Below, one piece after another: positions 41,994 to 52,925 of a stretch of 64,000 bases of DNA. How positions within the stretch are numbered: the first letter of the stretch is position 1; each line of letters opens with the position of its first letter. Made by a program: the position numbers and the translations under genes. The notes beneath the pieces are model-generated. The model made no database searches. It was not told the DNA's origin and saw only the letters and a program-made list of their open reading frames with translations. This stretch comes from Venturia oleaginea (Eukaryota; Ascomycota; Dothideomycetes; Venturiales; Venturiaceae), in contig JABMLP010000012.1 of assembly GCA_013176395.1 (NCBI GenBank), positions 496,001 through 560,000 on the forward strand. The letters are read 5' to 3'.

Positions 41994-44978
41994 CTACCCC
42001 CTAACCCTAGCATCAACCTCCTTCTGCTCCTGCTCCAAGAACCCAAAACTACTCTTTTTCTTCCTCTTGCCAGCTCCAAACTGTTCGTCAAACTTCTTCA
42101 CTTCCTTCAAACTACTCATATCAGCATTGATACTCGCGCTGACCTGCGCCAACGCAACCTTAAAATGTCTCTCGCCCAAAGTACGTTTTTCCGCATACTT
42201 GAATTCCTCCCCTTTCGCCTCGGCCGCCTGCTTCGCCTCAAACTCCTCCTTGATACAAGCCAACGCTGCAGAAACAGCTACGTTCTTAAGATCAGAGCCC
42301 GAGTAGAATGGTGTCTGCTCTGCCAATGAGGAAAGAGAGACGGAACTGTCGAGTTGTTCATTCCTCAAATGGATCTTCAGAATAGCCTCTCTATCCTCCT
42401 TGACCGGCAAATCGACGAGGACCCTTCTCGGCAGCCTTCGCAAGACAGCATCATCAAGAGCAAACGGCCTATTCGTCGCAACCATCAAGAATACACCAGG
42501 GCCGCTGAGTCCATCCCACTCAAGAAGCATCTGGCTGAGGATGTCGACGTGATATCCAGCCGATCTCTTTCTCGCAGCCAGTATCGAGTCCGCTTCGTCA
42601 ATGAAAACAACACATGGTGCCAACTTGCGAGCCAGCGTGAACATAGATTTGATGGTCTTTTCACTCTCGCCCACCCACTTATTTTGCAGGTCGGCTCCAG
42701 TAACCGTCAAGACTGTTGATCCAGATTCTTTGGCAACCGCTCTGGCAAGTAGCGTTTTGCCGGTTCCCGGTGGTCCGTAAAGTAGTAACCCAGAAAGACT
42801 GTCTGTAGCCAGTACACCGTAGCTAAACGCATCCGGTCGAGACAGAGACATTGAAGTCAAGGTGCGGACCGTGTCGACTGTGTCCGGTGCTACGTGGACA
42901 TCCTTAAAAGTGGTGCGGATACTTTCTGGGAGCACCACTCCACCAAGAAGCCTTCTCTCACGGTCGTTGCAACTGGCTCTCAACGCTTCAAGTCGAGTAG
43001 TCTTTGATTCCTCTTTGTCCCAGGGTTTTGGACCAGAGGGGGAAAGTTTTGTGATGGGAGGAGGCGGGACCTTTTGTACGGAGTCGCTGCTAAAACGTTT
43101 CACATCTGCTGACTGGATGGCCCTGATCGCAACTTTGATCAGGGCTGAAAGTGAGGGCTCGTCTTCCACCCCATGAAGATATGCATTCCACAGCCCCGAT
43201 TCACGGAAGCCGATGACGTTCAAAGCAACGCGATGAACATCTTCTTGTTTCAAGACTTGGTCGAAAAGTGTGTGCTGCTCATAGCTCTCCGTTGAGCCTG
43301 GTTCCTTCACAAAATAGGACGAATCCATGTCAGTTGACATATGTTGGTGATGGGTCTCAGGCTGGATGTGCTTAAGCACCCACCGTATGTTCCTCAGATT
43401 GATGTCGGCAACTCTTTGGTCTTTTTTGAATTTCCAAAACTCTTCCCACGAGTTCCAAGGATCCGGAGGCGGCTTTGCGACCGGGTCGTTAGTGATAAGC
43501 ACAGTTCGATAGAACGAACCCTCGCTTTCTGAATCCAGATCCTTCTGAGCATCTTCATCGCCAGCAAACTCGGAAGAGGAAGTAGTTCCAACTATCATGA
43601 TCTTTTCACCATTTTGACCCCTGCGTCGTTCAATATTTTCGACTAAACTGTTGAGCATCTCCTCACCAACAATCGAGTTAGATATGTCCATGAAATCTTC
43701 AATGCAGACCATCAGCTTTTGCTCTGAAGACCGCAAATCACCTTGTGCCTTTATTTGGGCGCGAGCGCTGTCGATGACCGCGTCCCAGAATTCCGTAGCT
43801 CGTTTGTCATCGATTGCGGTGTGGGTGGGTGTATCCAGGTCTTGAGTGCGAGTCTGTTTTTTGGCTGGAACGTTTGGGGGTTTCGGAGCACCATTGAACT
43901 TCTCATTCAGCTGCGTGACCGCTTCCTTGACCTTTCTGTTTTCTTCTTTCGTAAGGCCCGGGGACTTGGAGGATTTAATTTCAAGATGTAGTAGCTGATC
44001 GTCAATGTCATCTTCGTCTTCGTCTTCATCCTCTTCCATCTCATCTTCGTTATGAGTTGGAGGCTGATACGCATCGAAGCCCAGGGTGCGAAGAGAAAGG
44101 AAATCCTTCGCATTCGGGCTCACAAAGGCATCGCCAATTTCCATAAGATCTTGCGCGTCAAGTCGCAAAATATTCGCTTTCTGATCTTTTGCAACTTGGT
44201 CTACAATAGAGTTCAGCCATGCGCTGCCGCCATCAATAGCAGAATACAGGGCCAAATTGGCTTTCAGACCCCAAAACGTGTTTCTGCCAGTCCCAGAAGC
44301 TGTCACGAAACTTGCTGCTACAATAGCCGCGATCTCGAGGTAGTGGTCAAGGGACAAGTACGCCGTTTCCTTAGGCGGCTCTGATACACGCCTTAGATTT
44401 CCCTCTGCATTAAAGAGTGTCCTTTCCTTGTGCCATTCCGCGGGGTCTGCGCTATTCAATGGCCAATCCTTCATGGCATCTTTGGGTATAGGATTCGTTG
44501 GAGCGTTTGGGTCCCATGGTTTGACACATTTCTGAGCAAACCATTCCGGCAGTTCCAGCTCGTGTTTGCGTTTAGTTGTAAGTGCATCTTCCCTTTCCCT
44601 TTGAGCCCTCAGCCTCCTCAGCCGCGAAGGCGAAATACGGCCGCCCTTGGGTAGCGGTAGCAACTCTGTCGCTTCACTGATCTTGGGGTCGGATGCATTA
44701 GAGTTGCTCGACGCCGCTCCGCCGCTGTCCTGGGCTGGTAACTCTTTCGCGCTCTCATTCTCTTTCACCTCGGTAGAGGACTCATCTGGGCGGGTATCTG
44801 TGTCTGGATTGTTCGAAGTCAAAGGCGAGGCCGAGGATGGTGGCTCATCTTCTGGAGGAGTATTTCTGAGTATTGCAGTGGCACGGAAGCTTCGACTCAG
44901 CGGCGGCAGACGAGGGAGAGGTAAACGTGGTCGAATTGGATAGACTGGCCGAAGAGCACTCCTCAAGGCCGTATACAT
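41994..44978 (-). CDS. Mitochondrial AAA ATPase (Msp1/ATAD1-like clade)
   Basis: Single exon, 994 residues. The N-terminus is Arg/Pro/Leu-rich and free of acids (MYTALRSALRPVYPIRPRLP), as in matrix targeting peptides. After a disordered, acidic stretch comes a long unassigned region (about 200-680) containing KLMVCIEDFMDISNS and KIMIVGTTSSSEF, which looks like a degenerate first AAA fold. The active AAA module has Walker A GPPGTGKT near residue 735, the pore segment GADLQNKWVGESEK, Walker B VVFIDEADS, sensor VATNRP, and the second-region arginines in LRRLPRRV. The meiotic-clade character (LPxR, HVDILSQMLLEWDG) is clear. It probably extracts or remodels membrane or complex subunits in mitochondria; the substrate is unknown. 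Confidence 0.88.
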   Translation of the reverse strand: MYTALRSALRPVYPIRPRLPLPRLPPLSRSFRATAILRNTPPEDEPPSSASPLTSNNPDTDTRPDESSTEVKENESAKELPAQDSGGAASSNSNASDPKISEATELLPLPKGGRISPSRLRRLRAQREREDALTTKRKHELELPEWFAQKCVKPWDPNAPTNPIPKDAMKDWPLNSADPAEWHKERTLFNAEGNLRRVSEPPKETAYLSLDHYLEIAAIVAASFVTASGTGRNTFWGLKANLALYSAIDGGSAWLNSIVDQVAKDQKANILRLDAQDLMEIGDAFVSPNAKDFLSLRTLGFDAYQPPTHNEDEMEEDEDEDEDDIDDQLLHLEIKSSKSPGLTKEENRKVKEAVTQLNEKFNGAPKPPNVPAKKQTRTQDLDTPTHTAIDDKRATEFWDAVIDSARAQIKAQGDLRSSEQKLMVCIEDFMDISNSIVGEEMLNSLVENIERRRGQNGEKIMIVGTTSSSEFAGDEDAQKDLDSESEGSFYRTVLITNDPVAKPPPDPWNSWEEFWKFKKDQRVADINLRNIRWVLKHIQPETHHQHMSTDMDSSYFVKEPGSTESYEQHTLFDQVLKQEDVHRVALNVIGFRESGLWNAYLHGVEDEPSLSALIKVAIRAIQSADVKRFSSDSVQKVPPPPITKLSPSGPKPWDKEESKTTRLEALRASCNDRERRLLGGVVLPESIRTTFKDVHVAPDTVDTVRTLTSMSLSRPDAFSYGVLATDSLSGLLLYGPPGTGKTLLARAVAKESGSTVLTVTGADLQNKWVGESEKTIKSMFTLARKLAPCVVFIDEADSILAARKRSAGYHVDILSQMLLEWDGLSGPGVFLMVATNRPFALDDAVLRRLPRRVLVDLPVKEDREAILKIHLRNEQLDSSVSLSSLAEQTPFYSGSDLKNVAVSAALACIKEEFEAKQAAEAKGEEFKYAEKRTLGERHFKVALAQVSASINADMSSLKEVKKFDEQFGAGKRKKKSSFGFLEQEQKEVDARVRG

Positions 44979-45274
44979 ATGTGAGGGGAGAAGCAGGCGA
45001 GAGCTTCAATTGGTCGTGTTGTTTGAGTTGTATACAACTTAATGAATGTCTGTCACTGATATTCTATTTGCAGAGGCCGCCAACAAAAGCAAGGGGGCCC
45101 TCCTTCCCCACTATCACAAATAGAATACCAGAATATGTAAGATACCACGTATCTTTACTACGTACCGGAGACGCTCACTCAAACACACACGTCAGCATCC
45201 AAGCCAACCAGAACGCCTGTCACAAGGTATCGCTCATCATCAAGTTAATCGTCATAAAACAAGTATTACAAAAC

Positions 45275-46624
45275 CTAAGAAGCTCGCCCATAGGTTCCAC
45301 CCGGCGTCCCCGGCGGCAGAATGATCCTGTCTGACTCCATACTCTCTCTGTTCGTCCACACAGTCCCCACCCCATCCTCCAATCTATCTTCTGGTAGTGA
45401 GGCTTGGTCAGCGAGATTCTCCTTCCTGTCTACCTCTCGCGTTACGACTATCGCACCGTTCCTGATCTTACTACCGCCCTTTTCTCGTATTCGATCCGAA
45501 GACACGTAGGTTTGTGGCCCTCGTCGCGCGTGTCGCCGCGCTTGCTGGAAAGACCTTCGACCTTGTGCGATGTCACCCGGCCGTGTCTGTGGGTGTGTTG
45601 GTGGGTATAATGCAGGATGGGCCGGATAGCTCGATTGCGCTGAACTGCTCGAGCCGGATAACTCGAGACTGTCAATGCCTTTGCCTTCCTTAACGTACTG
45701 ATGGTTTTTGCGATTGTATGGATCGCTTTGGTATGTTCTCATACGCCCTTTGAACAACACTTTGAATGGTGCAAGGTTGCACACGATGCATGCCACGCTG
45801 GCTTCTATCACAGACCACAGCGCTAGCCACGACAGTTCTGGTCGCGTGTTGTGGGTGTTGGTGACGATGATTCGAATGACTGAGAACAGGACAACAAAGC
45901 CTCCGAGAGCGAAGACTCCGACAAGCGCAAGTCGAGATCGCCATGGTAATCGTACACGCATTGCGAGCGACATCGGCAGTGCGATGATCAGAGTATCCGT
46001 CAGAATATCAGCTCCGGTACTGAAGCGAAGAGAAAAGAGCGCCAGAGTTGCGTTCTTTTGCGAGGTACAACCCACTATGGCCATAGGTCAGTGATTGTTT
46101 CTTTTCTAATTGAAGATGAAGGACCTACGAGGTTCAAATGATGCGCACGAGACAGGATAGCTGATGACAGACCCTACATATCCAACGACCGTAATTGCCA
46201 CGATAATCCACCATGCAATTTCATGTCCCCTCAGGTTCGTGATAAGTCGCTTGAACATTGCCAAAAAGCTTGCCTTCACAGACCAGAGACACGTCCAATA
46301 TATGAAGGTTTGTGCAAATTGCATCTTTAGAAAGAAAGTCAGGCTGCCAAAAATATCGATGTAAGGCTCCCCTCTTTTACCCATCTTCGCCATGGTGATG
46401 GTAATGTACATTGTCGGCAACATGACGGTGACAATGACTCCATTCGCACAGAGGAGAAGGATGGCGAATAGAGCGAGTCCATCGTCAATGAACAACCGAT
46501 TCGATGTCTTCATTCGGACAGCGATCCTAGAAACGAAGAAAACGAAGGCAAGTCCAAACAGAAACCATGTTACAAAAAGAAGCTGAAAAGCGGAGGCTCG
46601 TGGCGGAGAAGGACCTTCACCCAT
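45275..46624 (-). CDS. Second fungal rhodopsin-domain integral membrane protein
   Basis: Two exons, 46129-46624 and 45275-46074, give 431 residues. Seven or so helices occupy the first 270 residues: FQLLFVTWFLFGLAFVFFVS, FIDDGLALFAILLLCANGVI (with the conserved DD motif), FAQTFIYWTCLWSVKASFLA, IAWWIIVAITVVGYVGSVIS, ILTDTLIIALPMSLAMRVRL, LALVGVFALGGFVVLFSVIR, and LSWLALWSVIEASVACIVCN. The tail is Ser/Pro/Arg-rich. Splicing out the 54 bp GT-AG intron at 46075-46128 gives FEPLGCTSQK. It shares family and orientation with the gene at 39298 but is not a close copy; the mitochondrial AAA ATPase lies between them. Confidence 0.85.
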
Positions 46625-47342
46625 TCTCCTTTGGATATCGGTGTTGAAACGGTGTCTAGCAACAGTAAACGATTGTAGTGTTTAAGCTATGGAAATGTGG
46701 TTGATGGGATATTATGAGGCGGAGAGCATGGTGCGCCTGATTTGCCCACCGAGCAATATGCCTTCCGTTCGGTACAAGGAATAGTTGGTTTCTCCACTGT
46801 CTCCAAATGGCCATGCCTGTGCACATCCTTTGCCCAAAGCGAGGTTCACTATGGTATGTACTGCTGTGGTCTGATGGATAATAAACGTCAGTGGATCTCC
46901 CTTGTCCGGTCCATGCTTCACAGCAAAAACACCCTAACGAAGATCTAGACGCTAGAAGTTTATTACCCATCTGACCACAACAGTCTACCAGTGAGGATGG
47001 CAGGATCCAAAAAAGTGCTAGTATCCGAAAGCGCTTTTAACATGTATTATATCAGCGATATCGACTGTAAAAGGCAGTAAATATCCCTCTTGACGTATCT
47101 GCCCCGCTTCTTACCTGATTCATCCGAATCTCGTCGTGGTTTAGGCCTGATTGGAGCCTGATCTCGCCTTTGATAGCCCGATCGGGCTAAATATTATTAA
47201 TGGCTAAATGCGTTATCTATCATAACGTGATACTTATCAGCGAGATTGGTAAAATCGCGCTATCTAACTATCACTTTTCTCACTTTCAACCCCTGTCTGT
47301 CAAAAATCGGCCGCCTTGTGTGCACCCTGATAGACTACTTAA

Positions 47343-47483
47343 ATTCCGTGCAAAGTTGTACACGAGCGATCAGTGCAGAGCTAAATTTGTATGAGAGATC
47401 TGGAGGCGCAAATTAAGTGGACCAGAAAACACGAACAATAATTGCCGAAGCCACTCTTGGCTCGTCTACAACTTTGCATGGAA
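47343..47483. repeat. Inverted repeat, about 24 bp arms
   Basis: TTCCGTGCAAAGTTGTACAC at the left is matched, in reverse complement, by TTCCATGCAAAGTTGTAGAC at the right, continuing GAGC on both. There are two mismatches in about 24. The loop is about 93 bases. It could be a small MITE remnant; no target duplication is obvious. Confidence 0.45.
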
Positions 47484-48587
47484 TCTACGGTAGTAAGAAG
47501 ACAGGAAGATGCCGCGGTGGATGACTGCGAAAGGTGGGGATACTATCTCATAGTAAAAGTAACCCCTCGAGGATCAATGTTCGAATAATCAAGCTAAGCA
47601 CTAATGATCTTCCAGCTTAGTTAAGCGATCTGCGCCTGACATTTGATACCCTGCAGAACATAATAATTATCCATGGCAGGGTTACACACGCGACATCATT
47701 CGACATTGATCTGATCGATAAAAAGAAGGGAGAGATGCAGGATCGTATCCCTTTCCTGACTTTTGAATTGTGGACCTTTGAACCCTGTCGGGATAATACT
47801 CAGGGATGACCTTAATGAAATATATGGGATCTTGAGGGGATACGATTTGCAAAATACCTGCTTCTACTTGTATAGGTTTTGTGTTGGATCTGGCCCACTG
47901 CGGCCGGATTGTACGAAAAACTACGGGTCGAAAAGGGATGGTACATGAGCTCGTGAGACGGAGGAGATGTAAGAACAGACTTAATTCCCTTCAATTTCTT
48001 CACAAAGGACGAAGCGTCTTACAAGATATTTAACAAGAGTGAGGAAAGTGCGAACTAAACTGGAAACTTCGGCTAACTCTCTCCTTACAGATCTCCAACC
48101 TGGTAGGGTGAACATGATCTGTATGCACTGATTGGAGTAGACCCATTGCACTGGCATTCGTTGTTTGTGATCGTCTCAAATAGATGGATTGTCCAGATAA
48201 AGTAAAAATTCGGGACCTTAGGGCGAACAAGAACAACAACGCTAACCTTTCAATCAACATTCACCATTTCTTGTCTAGTCCCAGCTTTTTCAATACATTG
48301 GCATCTCGGTGCACAGGCACCTACGAAATCTATTGGAGTATTAGGTGGAGAAAAAGTAAAAATCACCTACCCTTTGTCCCATGATCATGGTTAATGAATT
48401 GCCGAAACACCCCTACCCGCCGAAAACCAGATGGGGATATCACAGGTTGACCCTTCGCCAAACAGCTATTGATGGAGACCAGCGTGATCCATTATGTTGG
48501 GTCAACGGCATACGTCGATTGTACCATGTACTTTGGCCGGCACAGCGACATCGTCAATTCACTGCCCTCGAGGTCACTTGCAGCTTA

Positions 48588-48663
48588 TAATCAATATCAA
48601 TAAATTCATGGGGACTTGAAGAAATGATCTCTTCAGGATTTCGTCGATATCGATCTTTAGTCG
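48588..48663. repeat. Dispersed palindromic element, copy 4 (degenerate)
   Basis: Left arm AATCAATATCAATAAATTCA; right arm, read in reverse complement, AAGATCGATATCGACGAAAT then CCT. It has the same arm pattern and length as the copies at 20430 and 21498. Confidence 0.45.
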
Positions 48664-49288
48664 GTAGTTTTGAGTTGAAACAAAATATTATACTTTCTCG
48701 AGAGGTATAGTACTGCTACGGGAGTTATTACACACCACCTTGCTCATCTTACCACGTCACCCTCAATCGAAGTCCATTCGAAAAGTATAAATCAAAAGCT
48801 CGGACTCAGTACCACTTCAGTTCTACTCGGCGCGAGTTCATGTCGTGCTATTGGCTCGAGCGGACTGCTGCCAACAAGGGAAGTACTCTCGAGATTGAAT
48901 AACCCAGCAAGCGAATTCAACTCGGGCCCTGATATGCTATGGGCCGTGTCTAAAATCCCGCTCTACCGATCGTACACATCGTAAGAAATTCATCCAGACG
49001 CCGGTTTAGGAACGCTTGAGCAAGATTATAGTGCTTCCGGCACAGTTATTGTCGTCTCAGTGTCAATCGCTTGATAGCGATTTCTATGACTCGAGATTAT
49101 GTATAGCAAGCACACCAGCAACCGGGTGAGTGGATTTGATGAATCTTCAGATCCACGAGCCCTTCATTGGGGTGCCACACTCACTCTCACTTGAACTCTT
49201 GTTCTGGAAGGTACTGCATCACTCGCTGTTATTCGTTTGTGCTTTGAATTAGTCATTCTTTTGGCTTGCTGTTTATTACGTTTTGAAG

Positions 49289-51235
49289 ATGAGAGGCTCA
49301 TTACCTTGGAACCTTGTGGCTATCATTCCATTCGTTTTTGGAGGGGGGATCAGACGTAATACTAACACGGCGGATGTACGAGCTTTACAATCGGCGCCAA
49401 CTGCTGCTGAGCACGCAGAAGCTGTCGAAGCTTCTCAGATATCGGCTTGTGTAAGCTCAACGTTGTTTCTTGCGAGCTCACTTGCGCCCTACTAACAACC
49501 GTTAAGTGTTTTAACCTTGCCAGCGTATTACCCGGAAAAGTCTATGGCACCGCCTACAATATTTCAGGCTATGCTACTCAATCGGGATCCTATTATTCGG
49601 CTCAAGAAAGAGAAGTAAAACCAGCTTGTTTTGTATTGCCCCAGTCAACGCAAGATGTCTCGGCGGCCATTAGCGCATTGACAAATCCCACTGCAGAAGA
49701 TATCGGTACAGGAGGTGGTCAGGGCAGTGGTGCAGAAATTGAAGAGATCTCAGAACCAAAGAGGAGTGGAAAGAATGGATGGAACTTTTTCATTGGCTTT
49801 GGAAGTCGAGGTGGAGGTAAATCTCGTGCTCCAGGACCTAGAGCTTCAAGAGCAACTGCACCAACTGGGAAGAGTAGGGCGAATGCGCAAACTGATGACG
49901 GGACTTGCAAATTTGCCATCCGCAGTGGAGGGTGAGTGGATGGTTACACCTGACGAGCCAAATAGTGGGCTGACTTGTATAGGCATAACCCGATTGCCGA
50001 GTCCTCTAACATCAACGGCGGCATCACCCTCGACTTGTCCTTCTTGAAACAAGTAGACGTCTCTCCCGATCGTCTCTCGGTGAATATCGGGCCCGGAAAT
50101 AGATGGCAAGACGTCTACTCCAAGCTCGACATCCAATTCCTCGGTACCTCTGGAGGCCGTGTCGCAACGGTAGGAGTAGGTGGTCTAGTCACTGGCGGCG
50201 GTATATCCTTCTTCTCCCGCGAACGCGGCCTCGTCTGCGACAATGTCATCGAGTTCGAAGTCGTCCTCTCCGATGCCTCAATCGTAATCGCCAACAACGT
50301 TACGAACCCGGACCTGTGGCGCGCGCTCAAGGGCGGAAGTGGGAATTTTGGCGTAGTAACGAGAATCAAAATGAACGCATTTGAACTAGGCAACAAACAT
50401 GTGGGGAGGAATCATCTTTCACAAAAAGGACGACTCATCGCGCCGCACCATCTTCAAGCTCTTCGAAGACTTCACCGCAAACACCGGCGATGTAAACGCG
50501 CATTGGATACACACATGGACTTATGTCAATGCCGTTGTCCTCGCTGAATGGCAACCAAGCAGTAACATCCACTACACAAAACCCATTGCTAATCCACCCA
50601 TCTTTGACCGTCTCCGCTCCAGTGACCTTGATGGCTCAAGCACCATCATCCCCCAATTATCAAATCAACTCAAAATTGATACACTCACCGGCCTTACACA
50701 GCAACTCGCCACTTTCAACCCCGACGGCTCCCGCCAAATCTTCACCTCGTTGACTTTCAAAAACTCGGCCGAGTTCATGGAAGAAGTATATCAACTCGGA
50801 AACGACATTGCGCCTTCTCTCAAATGGATTAGCGGACTAAGGTGGTCCCTTTCTTTCCAATCGTTACCGAAAGTCATCTACGCCAAAGCCCGCCGAACAG
50901 GCGGAAACAGTCTCGGTCTCGTAGACGAACAAGATGATCTCATCGTTCTCCTCTTAACATCAACATGGACACTAAGTAAAGACGACGATAAAATGTACGA
51001 AACCGCGCAAACTTTTTTCAGGACGCTAAAGAAGAGGGCTGAGGAAATGGGTGTAGACAAGAGTTTTATTTATTTGAATTATGCGGATAAATGGCAGGAT
51101 CCGATTAGAGGGTATGGGAAGCAGAGTGTAAATACCCTGCGCAACGTTGCCGCGCGATACGATGCGAGGGGATTATTTCAAAGCAAACAAGTACCCGGAG
51201 GCTTTAAGATTCCGAAGTTGGCGGCGACGGTGTAG
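49289..51235 (+). CDS. Secreted BBE-like FAD oxidoreductase with an apparent +1 frameshift
   Basis: Berberine-bridge-type flavin oxidase, usually acting on sugars or secondary-metabolite intermediates. Three exons, 49289-49450, 49507-49931 and 49983-51235. The N-terminus is hydrophobic (SLPWNLVAIIPFVF). The FAD-binding domain contains KFAIRSGGHNP, rebuilt across intron 2; the His is the usual covalent flavin site. GPGNRWQDVYSKLD, GVGGLVTGGGISFFSRERG, and GGSGNFGVVTRI follow, then a BBE-type C-terminus with FIYLNYADKWQDPI and GFKIPKL. At 50395-50399 the text GGC-AACAAAC-ATGTGG shifts from one frame to the next; one A fewer would read straight into MWGG as in relatives. About 65 unusual residues, Gly/Ser/Lys/Arg-rich (including NGWNFFIGFGSRGGG), interrupt the region between NPTAEDIG and CKFAIRSGG. 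With the shift compensated the protein has about 612 residues. Confidence 0.85.
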
Positions 51236-51591
51236 GGTGAAGAGAACAGGTGGGTTGTGGGGAATGCGAAGGATGCATAGGACGTCAGTGATGTGGCGGA
51301 TCTAGAGGATGTGACAGATGAGCTGGAAATGGGTGCTGTGGGTGGTTCTGTGGAGGACTCACCGCCAGTAGAAGTCCCTGTGGAGAGTGTGCCAGAGTTG
51401 GAAGTCCCTGTTGAAGGGGTTCCTGTGAAGGCTGGGTATGAAAGCAAAGGGCCGTCTTTGGAGGCGGTAGCGGGGTTATGAGGAGTGACTTTATCAGGTT
51501 CGGTATGTGACGATTTGAGATGAGCGATGAGATCAAGGGGTATATGCTTTGGACGCGCATTTGGCATCTTGTGGATTATAGCTGGGTGATA
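51236..51591. other. 3' flank of the oxidase gene
   Basis: Contains overlapping low-complexity frames on both strands (plus 51293-51481, Glu/Val/Pro-rich; minus 51178-51567, Ser/Thr-rich). I think both are products of composition rather than genes. Confidence 0.4.
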
Positions 51592-52925
51592 TCACGCTTG
51601 TAATAGATACGTGTAATTTGTAAATGCGGCATTTCTTGTGTTTTGGCTCGGCTTGGTTATTACATGCCCAGAATTTTGTTGAATTGGGACTGTTTCATCG
51701 GGCTTGCGATATATGGGAGGAAAATCGCAATCTGCGGAGATGGACTGACCTTCATCGAATCTCTCAGGTTCCCAGGCTTCAATCTGACGCACGAAGGATT
51801 TGATGAGGCTAGATGTGATACTAAATTTTGTCCCTTCCGTGTAGGCAAGGAAGTCTCCTCGAATGTCCAGGAATTCGGCCACGGATCTGTTCGCAAGCTG
51901 GACTGTTGCATTGGCCAACTCAATTTCATCCGGCTCGTAGTCGTCCATAGAGCGATAGGCTTTAACGCGATTGAAATCAAGAAGCCCCAGACATCTACTC
52001 CGTAACCTTCCCTACATCACTTTTGCCAAGTCAACCCTCCGACCCGTAGTGAGTTGCAGGATTGGGGAAGCGAAATCCTGGTGGTCGGGGTCTTTGATCT
52101 TCGCGAGAAACAGGGTCACAGCTGTATATAGGTGTCCGTTAGACCAAGGGGAGCCTTGATTTTCATCATCATACTGTTCCGCACAAGTTGGAACAATTGT
52201 GAGGCTTCGATGCGGTACTCCGATTTTATGCTGTTCCACATATGCCCGTAGCAGGGTATGAGCTCTGGAGGAAGCCTTTTCAGTTCCGCTTGCAACTCAT
52301 GAAGGGTGTTGTAGTGCCGGATTCCCGTAAGCCTGGCAAGGATGATCTTTGAGCTTGTCAAAAACATATTTTCGATATCCAACTTGGTCAGCATGCGCAG
52401 CTCAAGACCAGCTCCTGCCTCAAAGGCTTCTACGTAGGCGGGGAGCGACCTGCTTGATAACACAAATTTAACGCGAGGCAGTGTCGCCAAAGATTGGAAG
52501 AAGCCAGCAAGGGCAATCATTTCTTGCTCGGATGCGTTATATTCGTGCAGGCCATCCATCAAAAAGATGAGGTTTGATGGCCGATCAGGCTGATCCAGGG
52601 CTTGTCTGAAGGTTCGCATCAGTTCCCTCCCGGTTGTAAATTTTTCGAAATCGAAATCCTTATCTGGGAGCGAGAAAACTTCGTGGAATATGATGGATAT
52701 CAGATACGGATGAAGCTCCAACAGTTGAAGTAGGAGGGACTGCAGAAGCCCTTTTCGGCTTTTTTGCATCGGTGTGCCATTGTGCCAGAAATAGAAAGAC
52801 ACTTTGATGACTGGGCGACCATCGACCCAGGGGGATATTTCCAGCGCGTTCATGAGTCGCGAGTCGTCATCGATGAATCTCATCAGAGTTGATTTCCCTG
52901 ATCCGGCTTTGCCATTGATCCAGTA

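Larger units (their letters stand above)
46625..49288. other. Gene-poor region with two palindromic repeats
   Basis: About 2.7 kb, AT-rich in parts, with no supported gene. It includes an inverted repeat at 47343-47483 and a palindromic element at 48588-48663. Open frames are all shorter than about 105 codons and lack domains. The last 300 bases should contain the promoter of the oxidase gene. Confidence 0.45.

Noticed and set aside
51293..51481. Plus-strand Glu/Val/Pro-rich frame after the oxidase
   Set aside because: Starts at GTG, not ATG, and is the shadow of the same repetitive sequence.
51178..51567. Minus-strand Ser/Thr-rich frame overlapping the oxidase 3' end
   Set aside because: Low complexity, overlaps real coding on the other strand, no domain.
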